DNA of 64,000 nt from Streptomyces sp. HB132 (GTDB lineage Bacteria; Actinomycetota; Actinomycetes; Streptomycetales; Streptomycetaceae). Shown here one piece after another: positions 33,939 to 42,570 of this stretch. The notes beneath the pieces are model-generated. The model was given only the letters and a program-made list of their open reading frames with translations, was not told the DNA's origin and did no database searches. Location: the NCBI RefSeq assembly GCF_016909575.1, contig NZ_JAFBGA010000003.1:620001-684000 (forward strand), written 5' to 3'. Both the position numbers and the translations under genes were made by a program. Each line of letters starts with the position of its first letter. Position 1 is the stretch's first letter.

Positions 33939-35260
33939 TGACCACGTCCCCCGCCGGGCCCCCGCCCGCCGACGGTCTGCTGAGCGCCGCCCGCCGCAAT
34001 CTGCGCGAGCTCGCCCACGGGCTGTCCCACGCCTCCCATCCGCCGACCCCTCTGTTCGCCGGGTCTCCGCGCCGCTGGCTGCGGCTGCTGCCGTACGCCG
34101 TGGTGGTCGCGCTCACCGCCGTCTTCGTCCCCGTCACGATCCAGGTGCTGACGGGCGACTACGGGGTGCCCGGCGGACTGGCCGGAGCCCTTGCCGTCGG
34201 ACAGGCCGCACCCCTGTTGATGCTGGCGCACCGGCCGCTGCAGGCCTGGTGGATCGTCTTCGCGGCAGACGTCGTGGGCGCGCTGGTGATGCTGGGGCGG
34301 CCCGAGTACCAGGACGTCATCTGGCCGTGGACCCCGCCGGCCACCATCGGCTATCTGTTCGTGCTGCTGGCGCTCGGTCTGCGGGAGAGCCGTCGCACGG
34401 TGACCGGAGTGTGGCTCGCGACGGGCGCGGCCGGGCTGCTGCTGGACCTGATCGCGCCCTCGCACCGGGACGGCAGCGCGCTTCTGCTGTTCGTCCTCGG
34501 CGGGGTGGTGCTGGTGATCGGGGCTGCGGTACGGGAGCGGAGCGAGGCGCAGCGCAGACTCGTCGAGCAGGAGACGATCAGCGAGGCCGAGCGGGCGCAG
34601 CGGACGCTGCTGGAGGAGCGCACCCGGATCGCCCGTGAGCTCCACGACGTGGTCGCGCACCACATGTCGGTGATCACCGTCCAGGCGGACTCGGCTCCGT
34701 ACCGGATCGGCGGGATGTCCGAGGAGGTGCGGGCGGAGTTCGCGTCGATCGCGGACGGCGCCCGGGAGTCCCTGACGGAGATGCGCCGGCTGCTGTCGGT
34801 GCTCCGCAGTGACGGCAGCCGGGGTGAGCTGGCCCCGCAGCCCGGTCTCGACCGGGTCCAGCAGCTGGTGGAGGCGATGGTGCGGGCGGGGCTTCCGGCC
34901 GAGCTGTCGATGGCGGCGGAGGTGGCGGAGGCGGTGGACCGGGGCGGGGTACCGCAGGCGGTGGATCTGACGGCGTACCGCGTCGTGCAGGAGGCTCTGG
35001 CCAACGTGGTCCGGCACGCTCCGGGGGCGCGGACCCGGGTGTCGGTCACCGCGCGCGACGGTCATCTGACCGTGCTGGTCGTCAACGACCGTGCACAGCG
35101 ACCGGGTTCGCCGCTGGAGACGTCGGGGACGGGACACGGGCTGGTCGGCATGCGGGAACGCGTACGGTTGACCGGCGGCACGCTCGACACCGGCCCCCTG
35201 CCCGACGGGGGCTTCCGGGTCGCCGCGCGGCTCCCCCTGCCGCCGCCCCGGCATCCGTGA
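33938..35260 (+). CDS. NarL/DesK-type sensor histidine kinase
   Basis: A 440-residue kinase. About five membrane segments (residues 50-200) form the sensor, then a HisKA_3 domain with phospho-acceptor His236 in RIARELHDVVAHHMSV. The HATPase domain includes YRVVQEALANVVRHAPGA (N-box) and GTGHGLVGMRERV (G-box). It is followed 13 bp later by its response regulator. The signal is unknown; the membrane sensor lacks a large external loop, as in DesK-like lipid-sensing kinases. The flanking DUF1023 genes may be targets. Confidence 0.92.
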   Translation: MTTSPAGPPPADGLLSAARRNLRELAHGLSHASHPPTPLFAGSPRRWLRLLPYAVVVALTAVFVPVTIQVLTGDYGVPGGLAGALAVGQAAPLLMLAHRPLQAWWIVFAADVVGALVMLGRPEYQDVIWPWTPPATIGYLFVLLALGLRESRRTVTGVWLATGAAGLLLDLIAPSHRDGSALLLFVLGGVVLVIGAAVRERSEAQRRLVEQETISEAERAQRTLLEERTRIARELHDVVAHHMSVITVQADSAPYRIGGMSEEVRAEFASIADGARESLTEMRRLLSVLRSDGSRGELAPQPGLDRVQQLVEAMVRAGLPAELSMAAEVAEAVDRGGVPQAVDLTAYRVVQEALANVVRHAPGARTRVSVTARDGHLTVLVVNDRAQRPGSPLETSGTGHGLVGMRERVRLTGGTLDTGPLPDGGFRVAARLPLPPPRHP

Positions 35261-35273
35261 CTCCGGAGGAACT

Positions 35274-35954
35274 GTGACCATCCGCGTGATCATCGTCGAC
35301 GACCAGGCCATGGTGCGGGCCGGTTTCGCGGCGCTGCTGTCGGCGCAGAGCGACATCGACGTGGTGGGTGAGGCCCCGGACGGACGACAGGGTGTCGAGG
35401 TCAGCAGGTCGGTGCATCCGGATGTCGTCCTGATGGACGTCAGGATGCCGGAGATGGACGGGCTGGCCGCCGCCCGGGAGCTGCTGAGTCCGCCGGTGGG
35501 AGTCGTCCACCGGCCGAAGGTTCTGATGCTCACCACGTTCGACGTCGACGACTACGTCTACGAGGCTCTGCGCGCCGGGGCGTCCGGCTTCCTCCTGAAG
35601 GACGCCCCGCCCGCGGATCTGATCTCGGCGGTACGGGTCGTGGCGGCGGGTGACGCGCTGCTCGCACCGTCCGTGACCCGGCGGCTCATCGCCGACTTCG
35701 CGCGTCAGCGGCCCGCGGCACCGGCCGGCGGACCGGCGCTGCGGCTGAACGGTCTGACACCGCGTGAGACGGAGGTCCTGGAGCTGATCGCCCGTGGCCT
35801 GTCGAACCAGGAGATCGCGGCGCGGCTGGTGTTGGCCGAGCAGACGGTGAAGACCCACATCGGCAGGGTGCTGGCCAAGCTCGGGCTCCGCGACCGGGCG
35901 CAGGCCGTGATCTTCGCGTACGAGTCGGGGCTGGTGGCCCCGGGGGAGGCGTAG
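35274..35954 (+). CDS. NarL/FixJ-type response regulator
   Basis: A 226-residue regulator. The receiver domain starts VTIRVIIVDDQAMVRAGF with phospho-acceptor Asp55 in VVLMDVRMPEMDG and a switch Thr in MLTTFD. The LuxR-type HTH spans about 155-215 (LTPRETEVLELIARGLSNQ, then QTVKTHIGRVLAKL). The GTG start has GGAGGA upstream and is 13 bp after the kinase, so they form one operon. It probably controls its own operon and the DUF1023/acyltransferase genes downstream; this is inference from proximity and a shared upstream motif. Confidence 0.93.
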   Translation: MTIRVIIVDDQAMVRAGFAALLSAQSDIDVVGEAPDGRQGVEVSRSVHPDVVLMDVRMPEMDGLAAARELLSPPVGVVHRPKVLMLTTFDVDDYVYEALRAGASGFLLKDAPPADLISAVRVVAAGDALLAPSVTRRLIADFARQRPAAPAGGPALRLNGLTPRETEVLELIARGLSNQEIAARLVLAEQTVKTHIGRVLAKLGLRDRAQAVIFAYESGLVAPGEA

Positions 35955-36000
35955 CTTCCCGGTACCGCCCGGCTCGGGCTGGGGCTGTCCCCCCGTACGT

Positions 36001-36014
36001 CCCCTACTCAGGTA
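36001..36014. promoter_or_regulatory. Motif shared with kinase promoter region
   Basis: CCCCTACTCAGGTA at 36001-36014 matches 13 of 14 bases with 33851-33864, upstream of the kinase operon. It lies 107 bp before the second DUF1023 start. It could be a response-regulator site; a chance match in GC-rich DNA is possible. Confidence 0.4.
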
Positions 36015-36120
36015 GCACCGGACAGTTGGCCCCTCGGGGTGACGCCCTGTCACACGTCTCCTTCCTACCTTCCTCCTCCGCACGCCGAACGGTGTGCGCG
36101 AGCGGTAGGGGGAGGGCACG

Positions 36121-37164
36121 ATGCGCCGGTTCACGAGGACACTGGCCGCGGTCGCACTGGCGATGACAGCGGCGGCGGGCACGGTCGGCTGGGCGTCGGG
36201 GGGCACCCAGCGGGCGGTGACGGGCCCCCCGCCCGGCAGCAGCTCGTGGCGTGCCGACGGGGTGCTGGGGCGGGAGCTGCCCGACCCGGCCCACGCGACC
36301 CCGGAACAAGTCGGGTCCTTCTTCGGCGGGTTGAGTGCGCCTGAGCAGCAGCTGCTGCTGGAACGGCACCCGTTGGTCGTCGGCAATCTGGACGGGGCGC
36401 CCCTGGAGCTCCGCTACCGCGCCAACGCCTCTGCCCTGCGGGCCTCTCACGATCCCCGCTACGCCCGTCTCGCCGCGCCCGGCCGACGGATCCTGGCGTT
36501 CGATCCGCGAGGCCGCGGCCAGGTCGCCGAGGTGTTCGGGGACCTGCGCTCCGCGCGGCACGTGTCCGTCGTCGTACCCGGGTCGGACATCGACGCCGGG
36601 ACCTTCGACCGGCGCGGCGACGTGTACGGCACTCCGGCGGGCATGGCGAAGTCGCTGTACGCGGAGACGGGCCCCGGCAACGCGGTGATCGCCTGGGCCG
36701 GTTACACCACGCCTGTCGGCCTCGGTCCGGACGCGGCGACCGGAGGTCTGGCGGAGGCGGGGTCCGTGCGGCTGACCCGGTTCACCGCGGGGCTGGCGGC
36801 CGACGGGCTGCCCTCGCCCGCCGTGTTCTGCCACAGCTACGGCTCGGTGGTGTGCGGGCTCGCGGCCCGGGGGCTCGGGGCCAGGGATCTGGTCGTGCTC
36901 GGCTCCCCCGGGATGCGCGCCGACGACGTCGCGGGTCTGCGCACCCGGGCGCGGGTCTGGGCGGCCAAGGACGACACCGACTGGATCGACGACGTGCCGC
37001 ATGTCGAGGTGGCAGGTCTCGGGCACGGCGCCGACCCCGCCGGCGAGGCGTTCGGGGCCCGGCGGGTGCCCGCCGAGGACGCGAAGGGCCACACCGGCTA
37101 CTTCGCGCCCGGCACGGACTCGCTGCGCGCCTTCGCGGCCATCGCCGAGGGGGACTCCCGGTGA
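36121..37164 (+). CDS. DUF1023 alpha/beta hydrolase, secreted
   Basis: A 347-residue secreted protein with an N-terminal signal (about 1-28). The DUF1023 core is the same as in 31567-32778: LVVGNLDGAPLELRYRAN, ILAFDPRGRGQVAEVFGDL, VVVPGSDIDAG, the elbow FCHSYGSVVCG, and GLGHGADPAGEAFG. GGGGGAGG precedes the ATG. Its stop overlaps the acyltransferase start (GTGA), so the two are coupled. The pairing suggests an envelope-lipid or acyl-transfer pathway outside the membrane. Confidence 0.9.
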   Translation: MRRFTRTLAAVALAMTAAAGTVGWASGGTQRAVTGPPPGSSSWRADGVLGRELPDPAHATPEQVGSFFGGLSAPEQQLLLERHPLVVGNLDGAPLELRYRANASALRASHDPRYARLAAPGRRILAFDPRGRGQVAEVFGDLRSARHVSVVVPGSDIDAGTFDRRGDVYGTPAGMAKSLYAETGPGNAVIAWAGYTTPVGLGPDAATGGLAEAGSVRLTRFTAGLAADGLPSPAVFCHSYGSVVCGLAARGLGARDLVVLGSPGMRADDVAGLRTRARVWAAKDDTDWIDDVPHVEVAGLGHGADPAGEAFGARRVPAEDAKGHTGYFAPGTDSLRAFAAIAEGDSR

Positions 37165-38369
37165 CTGTGCGGCAGTTGGTCTCCCGGATCGACGCGTCCA
37201 CCCCGGCCCACCGCGACCGCGCGGTCGACGGGCTGCGCGCGCTCGCGCTGATGGCGGTGCCCGCCGGCCACTGGCTCCTCGGCGGGTTCACCCGGGACGG
37301 CGACGGCGCCCTGCACAACGCCAGCCCGCTCTCCGCGTTCGCCGGGTTCGCCCCGGTGAGCTGGGTGCTCCAGATGCTGGGCGTCTTCTTCCTGGTCGGC
37401 GGCTACGCCTCCGTCCTCTCCTACCACCGCAGGCCGTCCACCGGCGGGGCGTGGCTGCGCGGCCGGATGGTCCGGCTGGGCAGACCGGTGCTCGGTGTGA
37501 CCGCCGTGTGGGCCCTGATGATCCCGGTGCTGTACGCCGCCGGCGTGCCCGAGGACACCCTGCGCACGGGCGCGAAGCTGGTGATCCAGCCGCTCTGGTT
37601 CGTCGGGGTGTACGCCCTGGTCACGGCGCTCACACCCTGCTGCGTGCGTCTGGCCAGGAGGTTCGGCGGCTGGGCGGCGGTCCCGCTGATCGGCTCGGTC
37701 GCCGTGGTCGACTTCCTGCGCTACGGACCGTACGCGGACGCCGTGCCGTCCTGGGTCGGGGTGCTGAACATCCTGCCCGGCTGGCTCTTCGCCTATCAGC
37801 TCGGCGTCTGCTGGGGGCAGGGCCGTCTCTCCCGGCGCGGCGCCCGGCTCCTGCTCGTCGGTGGCACGGCCCTCTTCGCCGTACTGCTGCTCGCCTTCCA
37901 CTACCCGGCGTCGATGGTCGGCGTACCGGGCGAGGCGAGGACCAATTCCCATCCGCCGTCGCTGCTGGTCCTGGCGCTGGCCTCGGCGCAGAGCGGTGCG
38001 GCGGTCCTGTTGCACGGACGGATCGGCCGGGCGCTGCGCCGTCCCGTCCTGTGGGCCCCCGTGGTAGTGATCAACCTGTCGGCGATGACGATCCTGTGCT
38101 GGCACCAGACGGCGATGCTGGCCGCGGCGGTCCCGGCGTCGTTCGCGGGCGTGGTACCTGGGCTGACGACGAGCCCGGACTCGGTCGGCTGGATCGTGGC
38201 CCGGCTGGCGTGGCTGCCGTTGTTCGCCGGTCTGCTGGTGCTGATCTCCCGTTACGCCCGGCGGTTCGAGGACCCCTGGGAGACGGGCGACCGCGCCAGT
38301 AACGTCCGCCGGGCGGCCGCCGGGCTGCTCGCCACGGGCTTCGCGGTGTTCGCCCTGCGACTGGCCTGA
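37161..38369 (+). CDS. Integral membrane acyltransferase (acyltransferase 3 family)
   Basis: A 402-residue protein with about ten membrane segments. The N-terminal RDRAVDGLRALALMAVPAGHW and the LGVFFLVGGYASVLSYHRR segment match acyltransferase-3 (OafA-like) enzymes, which move acyl groups to extracytoplasmic sugars or lipids. The GTG start overlaps the DUF1023 stop. Paired with the secreted hydrolase, it could modify a cell-surface compound. The conserved active-site His is probably in PAGHWLLGG; the substrate is unknown. Confidence 0.85.
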   Translation: MTVRQLVSRIDASTPAHRDRAVDGLRALALMAVPAGHWLLGGFTRDGDGALHNASPLSAFAGFAPVSWVLQMLGVFFLVGGYASVLSYHRRPSTGGAWLRGRMVRLGRPVLGVTAVWALMIPVLYAAGVPEDTLRTGAKLVIQPLWFVGVYALVTALTPCCVRLARRFGGWAAVPLIGSVAVVDFLRYGPYADAVPSWVGVLNILPGWLFAYQLGVCWGQGRLSRRGARLLLVGGTALFAVLLLAFHYPASMVGVPGEARTNSHPPSLLVLALASAQSGAAVLLHGRIGRALRRPVLWAPVVVINLSAMTILCWHQTAMLAAAVPASFAGVVPGLTTSPDSVGWIVARLAWLPLFAGLLVLISRYARRFEDPWETGDRASNVRRAAAGLLATGFAVFALRLA

Positions 38370-38396
38370 GGCATCCCGGGAAGACGCGGAACGGGC

Positions 38397-39053
38397 TCAG
38401 CCCCGCCCGTCGACCAGGCCGGATTCCCAGGCCCAGGCGGCGATCTCCACGCGGTTGCGGGCGGACAGTTTGGTCTGCACGTTGCCGAGGTGTGTCTTCA
38501 CCGTGCCCACGGAGATGGTCAGTTCGGTGGCGATCTCGGCGTTGGTCAGCCCTCTGGCCACCAGACGTACGAGATCGCTCTCACGGGCGGAGAGGGCGGT
38601 GTGCGGTTTCCTGGCCGGGGCCGCGCTGCTGTTGAGCTGCCGCAGCAGGCGGACGGTGATGGCGGGGCTCACCAGCGCCTCTCCCGAGGCGGCGGCCCTG
38701 ATCGCCTCGACCAGCAGGGCGGGGCCGGAGTCCTTGATCAGGAACCCGGAGGCGCCCTCGCTCAGGGCGCGCTGGACATACTCGTCGTCGTCGAACGTCG
38801 TGACCACGACGATCTTCGGCGGGTTCACGGTGCCCGGGCGAGTCAGTCTCCGCAGGGCCTCCAGCCCGTCCATGCGGGGCATGCGGATGTCCATCAGCAC
38901 CACGTCGGGCCGGTGGCGCTCGGCGAGTTCGACGGCGAACACCCCGTCGGCGGCCTCAGCGACGACGTCGATGTCGTCCTCGGCCCCGAGGATCATCGCG
39001 AAGCCGGCGCGGACCATGGCCTGGTCGTCGGCGATCAGTACGCGGATCGTCAT
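38397..39053 (-). CDS. NarL-type response regulator
   Basis: A 218-residue regulator. The receiver has Asp55 in VVLMDIRMPRMDG and the switch VVTTFDDDEYVQ. LuxR HTH: LSARESDLVRLVARGLTNAE and SVGTVKTHLGNVQTKL. Its ATG overlaps the kinase stop as ATGA. It is the second gene of a leftward operon with the kinase. The divergent ABC exporter at 40480 is the likely target, as in many two-component/ABC pairs. Confidence 0.93.
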   Translation of the reverse strand: MTIRVLIADDQAMVRAGFAMILGAEDDIDVVAEAADGVFAVELAERHRPDVVLMDIRMPRMDGLEALRRLTRPGTVNPPKIVVVTTFDDDEYVQRALSEGASGFLIKDSGPALLVEAIRAAASGEALVSPAITVRLLRQLNSSAAPARKPHTALSARESDLVRLVARGLTNAEIATELTISVGTVKTHLGNVQTKLSARNRVEIAAWAWESGLVDGRG

Positions 39054-40273
39054 GAGGCGGCCACCCCCGCGGTGGTCGCCGGGAGCGTCGCCTCGACGCC
39101 CCAGCCACCGGCCGTCACCGGCCCGGCCTGGACGCTTCCGCCGATCAGGCCCACCCGCTCGGCCAGTCCCTTCAGCCCGAAGCCGCTCCGGGAGACGGGG
39201 CGCGGCCGTCCGTCGTCGCTGACCCGCACGGTGACCCGGTCCGCCGAGCGGTCCACGCGCACCCGCACCTCGGTGCACCCGTGGGCGTGCTTGCGTACGT
39301 TGGTGAGGGCCTCCATCACCACTCGGTGCGCGGTGGTGGTCACCTCCACCGGAAGGTCGTCGAAGGCCCCCTCCAGTTCGAGCTGGGCCCGCGCGCCGCC
39401 GACGGCCGAGAACTCCTCGACCAGCGAACGCACTTCTCCGATGCCCGCCAGGGGCGTCAGCGCCACCTCTCCGTCGGCGTCACGCAGCATCCCCACCATG
39501 TGCCGCATGGAGTTCAGCGCCTCCGAGCCCGCCTGTTCGATCCGCTCCAGCGCGGGCGGCACCAGTTCGGGCCGCCGGTCCGCGATCGCCCGCGCCCCCT
39601 GCGCCTGTACGACGATGCCGGTGACGTGGTGGGCGACGAAGTCGTGCAGGTCCCTGGCGAACTCCGTCCGCTGCTCCAGTTTGAGAGCCGCCGCCTGCCG
39701 CCGCCGGTCCACCAGGAGCAGGCGCATCCCCAGGCCGATGCCCAGCGCCGTGACCGCCACCAGGGCCAGGAACAGCGCCATGATCGTGGTGGTCTGCCTC
39801 ACCGAGACCGACACCGGCCTCAGCACGATCGCCATGAGCAGCAGGGGGACGGCCACTGCGGCCCACGACGGCTTGCCCCGTCGCGCGACGAGCAGCAGGA
39901 GCCACACCAGAGCCGCCGGCTCGGCGAAGCCGAGCGCCTGCGAGCCGACCGACAGCATCACGTGCATCGCGGCCGAGAAGAACAGCGACGCGATCGCGAG
40001 TACCCCGGCGGTCGCCGGGAGCGCCCGGTCACCGAGCCGGGGCGAGACGACTGCGAGGATCCCGCACAGCAGGGCGCCGGCCAGCTTGGCGGAACCGATC
40101 TCGTCCGGCCGCCCGGGTGTCCAGTAGATGCCGCCCATCCAGTCCATCACGACGAGAGCGATCAGGGACCCGGCGAGCAGCAGCTGGACGGTGACGGGCA
40201 GGAACAGCAGACGCTTCCCTCGTGCGGTCGTGGGCTCCGCCGCCGTGTCCACCGTCTCCGGCATCTCCCTCAT
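39050..40273 (-). CDS. DesK/NarL-type sensor histidine kinase
   Basis: A 407-residue kinase. About five to six membrane segments (residues 20-165) without a large external domain. The phospho-acceptor His is in EFARDLHDFVAHHVTG; the HATPase part has HRVVMEALTNVRKHAHG (N-box) and GFGLKGLAERVGLIGG. The ATG at 40273 has GGGAGG close upstream and is preferred to the second ATG three codons later. It is divergent from the ABC exporter operon; the short sensor type suggests membrane or antibiotic stress sensing. Confidence 0.92.
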   Translation of the reverse strand: MREMPETVDTAAEPTTARGKRLLFLPVTVQLLLAGSLIALVVMDWMGGIYWTPGRPDEIGSAKLAGALLCGILAVVSPRLGDRALPATAGVLAIASLFFSAAMHVMLSVGSQALGFAEPAALVWLLLLVARRGKPSWAAVAVPLLLMAIVLRPVSVSVRQTTTIMALFLALVAVTALGIGLGMRLLLVDRRRQAAALKLEQRTEFARDLHDFVAHHVTGIVVQAQGARAIADRRPELVPPALERIEQAGSEALNSMRHMVGMLRDADGEVALTPLAGIGEVRSLVEEFSAVGGARAQLELEGAFDDLPVEVTTTAHRVVMEALTNVRKHAHGCTEVRVRVDRSADRVTVRVSDDGRPRPVSRSGFGLKGLAERVGLIGGSVQAGPVTAGGWGVEATLPATTAGVAAS

Positions 40274-40400
40274 GGTCCTCCCGCCGACCGGCCGAAAGTG
40301 GGAGTCGGCCTCGCATGATCTGTCTTTCGCCCGATCCGCCGCGGGGCGCGGCGGAGAAGAGTGGTCTCCACCGGACGGCGCTCGCGACTGTACAAGGCGG

Positions 40401-40468
40401 CCCCTCCCCCACGCACGAGGTGGCCTCCCTCCCCCCACACGTACACGGTCGCCCCTCCCCACACGCAC
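40401..40468 (+). repeat. Three imperfect direct repeats upstream of ABC exporter
   Basis: Pyrimidine-rich units of the form CCCCTCCCCCACGCAC (40401-40416), CCTCCCCCCACACGTAC (about 40433-40444) and CCCCTCCCCACACGCAC (about 40453-40468) recur with a period near 26-28 bp. They lie between the sensor kinase and the exporter. They could be a multi-site operator for the response regulator. Confidence 0.55.
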
Positions 40469-40479
40469 AGGAGCCACGC

Positions 40480-41466
40480 ATGGACCACGCAGGAACGCAC
40501 CACGCAAGCGGAACGGGTTTCGGGCCCCCCGTCGGTGAGCCGGCGATCGAGGCCCAGGGGCTCGGCAAGAAGTACCGGCGCGGCTGGGCACTGCGGGACG
40601 TGTCCTTCCGGCTGCCGGCCGGGCGGGTCTGCGGGCTCGTCGGCCCCAACGGCGCCGGCAAGAGCACCCTGATGGGCCTGGCCAACAACATGATCCGTCC
40701 GACGACGGGCGCCCTGCGGGTGTTCGGCGCGGCACCGGGATCGACGGAGGCGGTCCTGCGTACCGCGTTCCTGACACAGGAGAAGCCGTTGTTCCGGCGC
40801 TTCACCGTGGCCGAGACCCTGCGGCTGGGGCGCGAGTTCAACCCCCGCTGGGACCAGGAGGTCGCCGAGGGCATCGTCCACGCGGGTCAGGTGCCGATGG
40901 GGGCGAAGGTCGGGACCCTGTCCGGCGGTCAGCGCACCCGCGTCGCCTTCGCCCTGGCCTTCGGGAAGCGCCCGGATCTGCTCGTCCTCGACGAGCCGAT
41001 GTCCGACCTGGACCCGCTGGTACGCCGTGAACTCATGACCACGCTGACGCGGGAGGCCGCCGAGCACGGCACGACGGTGCTGGTGTCCTCGCACATGCTC
41101 GCCGAACTCCAGTACGTCTGCGACTACCTGCTGGTCATCGCGGACGGAGGGCTGCGTCTCGCGGGAGAGGTCGACGAACTGCGCGCCGCCCACGCCCTGC
41201 TCGACGTCGCGGGGAGCGGCCCGTCCCCGGTCGTCGCCCCGCACCGGGTCATCGACGCGCACAGCGGCGAGGGCCGGCCGGGCGTCCTGGTGCGTCTCGG
41301 CGGGCCGGTCGAGTACGGCGGGCGGGCGGAGCCTCCCACCCTGGAGGAACTGCTGCTGGGATATCTGCGCTCACCCGACGCACCGCCGCTGATCGCTCCC
41401 AGCGCCCAGGTCGGCGACATCCACGACATCATCACCCGCGACCGGCGGAAGGCTGTGACCGCATGA
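40480..41466 (+). CDS. ABC transporter ATP-binding protein
   Basis: A 328-residue ATPase. Walker A GPNGAGKSTL, Q-loop AFLTQEKPLF, signature LSGGQRTRVAFALAFG, Walker B LLVLDEPMSDLDP and switch VSSHMLAELQ are all present. A C-terminal extension of about 100 residues follows the ATPase domain. The ATG has CAGGAG upstream. Its end overlaps the permease start (ATGA). It drives an ABC-2 exporter, probably for an antibiotic or lipid. Confidence 0.94.
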   Translation: MDHAGTHHASGTGFGPPVGEPAIEAQGLGKKYRRGWALRDVSFRLPAGRVCGLVGPNGAGKSTLMGLANNMIRPTTGALRVFGAAPGSTEAVLRTAFLTQEKPLFRRFTVAETLRLGREFNPRWDQEVAEGIVHAGQVPMGAKVGTLSGGQRTRVAFALAFGKRPDLLVLDEPMSDLDPLVRRELMTTLTREAAEHGTTVLVSSHMLAELQYVCDYLLVIADGGLRLAGEVDELRAAHALLDVAGSGPSPVVAPHRVIDAHSGEGRPGVLVRLGGPVEYGGRAEPPTLEELLLGYLRSPDAPPLIAPSAQVGDIHDIITRDRRKAVTA

Positions 41467-42485
41467 CCACGCTGACTCGCGACCCGGCCCGCCCGACGTC
41501 TGCCGCGCGCCCCGGGAACAGGTGGGTTCCCCGGCTGGGCGGTCCGGTCTGGCTCGTGTGGCGCCAGCACCGCGCGGCGTTCTGGACCCTCATCGGCCTC
41601 ACCCTGCTCGGCGTGATCGCCATGGTGTACCTGCGCGGGCAGATGACGGATTACCTGAGCACCCTCTCCCCGACCACGCGGAAGTCCGGCAGCCTGCCCC
41701 CGGAGTTCGAGGAGCGGTCCAGCCCTCTGTTCAGCATCGGGAGCTACCTGGGCTACATCCCAATCCTGCTGGGTGTCTTCCTCGGTGCCCCGCTCATCGC
41801 GGGCGACCTGGAGACGGGGACCGCGAAGCTGGTGACCTCACAGTCCGTCAGCCGGCTGCGCTGGCTGACCATGAAGCTCGCCCTGCCCGCCGCGCTGGTC
41901 ACGCTGTGCACGGGTGCGCTCACCGCCGTGTTCACCTGGTGGTGGAGCCCGGTGAAGTCGTTCTCCGAAGGCCTGACGTGGACGGCCTTCTTCAGCGTCA
42001 CGGGGCCGGTGCCGGTGGCCCACGCCCTGCTCACCTTCACGGTGGGCGTGGCGGTCGGTATGGTCCTGCGCCGCACGCTGGTCTCGATGGTGGTCACCCT
42101 CGGCATCGTGGGTGCGATCGGGTTCGTCTGGAGCGAGTGCTGGCGGAGCCTGGGGAACGTCCTGACGATCAGCACCCACAAGGGCGTCGGGCCCGGCATG
42201 TCGCCGCCGGAGCTGCCCGCCGAGGCCGAGCAGCAGGGGCAGGGCACCTACTTCCTCACCAGCTCCGGGGACCGCCTGGACTGGACCACGTGTCTGGAGC
42301 ATTCGGAGGACGCGCGGGCCCACAGCGCCTGCATGGACTCCAAGCACGTCGTCGGCTGGTCCATGGACTACCTCCCCGTCTCGCAGATGCACACGATGCA
42401 GTGGCTCGGGGCAGGCGTCATGCTCGCCGTCAGCGCTGCCGTCGTCACCTTCGTCATCGCCTGGGGCCGCAAGCGTCTCCTGTGA
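41463..42485 (+). CDS. ABC-2 type transporter permease
   Basis: A 340-residue membrane protein with about six segments: VAIM-like FWTLIGLTLLGVIAMVYL near residue 40, then GYIPILLGVFLGAPLIAGDL, ALVTLCTGALTAVFTWWW, and two further helices before a long external loop (about 225-300) holding two Cys. The last segment AGVMLAVSAAVVTFVIAWG ends with a basic tail. It is coupled to the ATPase. A terminator follows at 42512. It is likely controlled by the divergent two-component system. Confidence 0.9.
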   Translation: MTTLTRDPARPTSAARPGNRWVPRLGGPVWLVWRQHRAAFWTLIGLTLLGVIAMVYLRGQMTDYLSTLSPTTRKSGSLPPEFEERSSPLFSIGSYLGYIPILLGVFLGAPLIAGDLETGTAKLVTSQSVSRLRWLTMKLALPAALVTLCTGALTAVFTWWWSPVKSFSEGLTWTAFFSVTGPVPVAHALLTFTVGVAVGMVLRRTLVSMVVTLGIVGAIGFVWSECWRSLGNVLTISTHKGVGPGMSPPELPAEAEQQGQGTYFLTSSGDRLDWTTCLEHSEDARAHSACMDSKHVVGWSMDYLPVSQMHTMQWLGAGVMLAVSAAVVTFVIAWGRKRLL

Positions 42486-42511
42486 CGGAAGGAAGAGGCG
42501 GGGTAGGCCGA

Positions 42512-42537
42512 GGAGGTCCTGGACTGCCAGGACCTCC
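42512..42537. terminator. Bidirectional hairpin terminator
   Basis: A perfect 11-bp stem (42512-42522 with 42527-42537) and an ACTG loop lie between the convergent exporter permease and aldo/keto reductase genes. Confidence 0.8.
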
Positions 42538-42570
42538 GCGGCGTCCGGGATGGGCGGGTGCCCGTGCCGC

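Noticed and set aside
40401..40468. Direct repeats considered as a CRISPR-like array
   Set aside because: Units are imperfect, only three copies, spacers too short and no cas genes.
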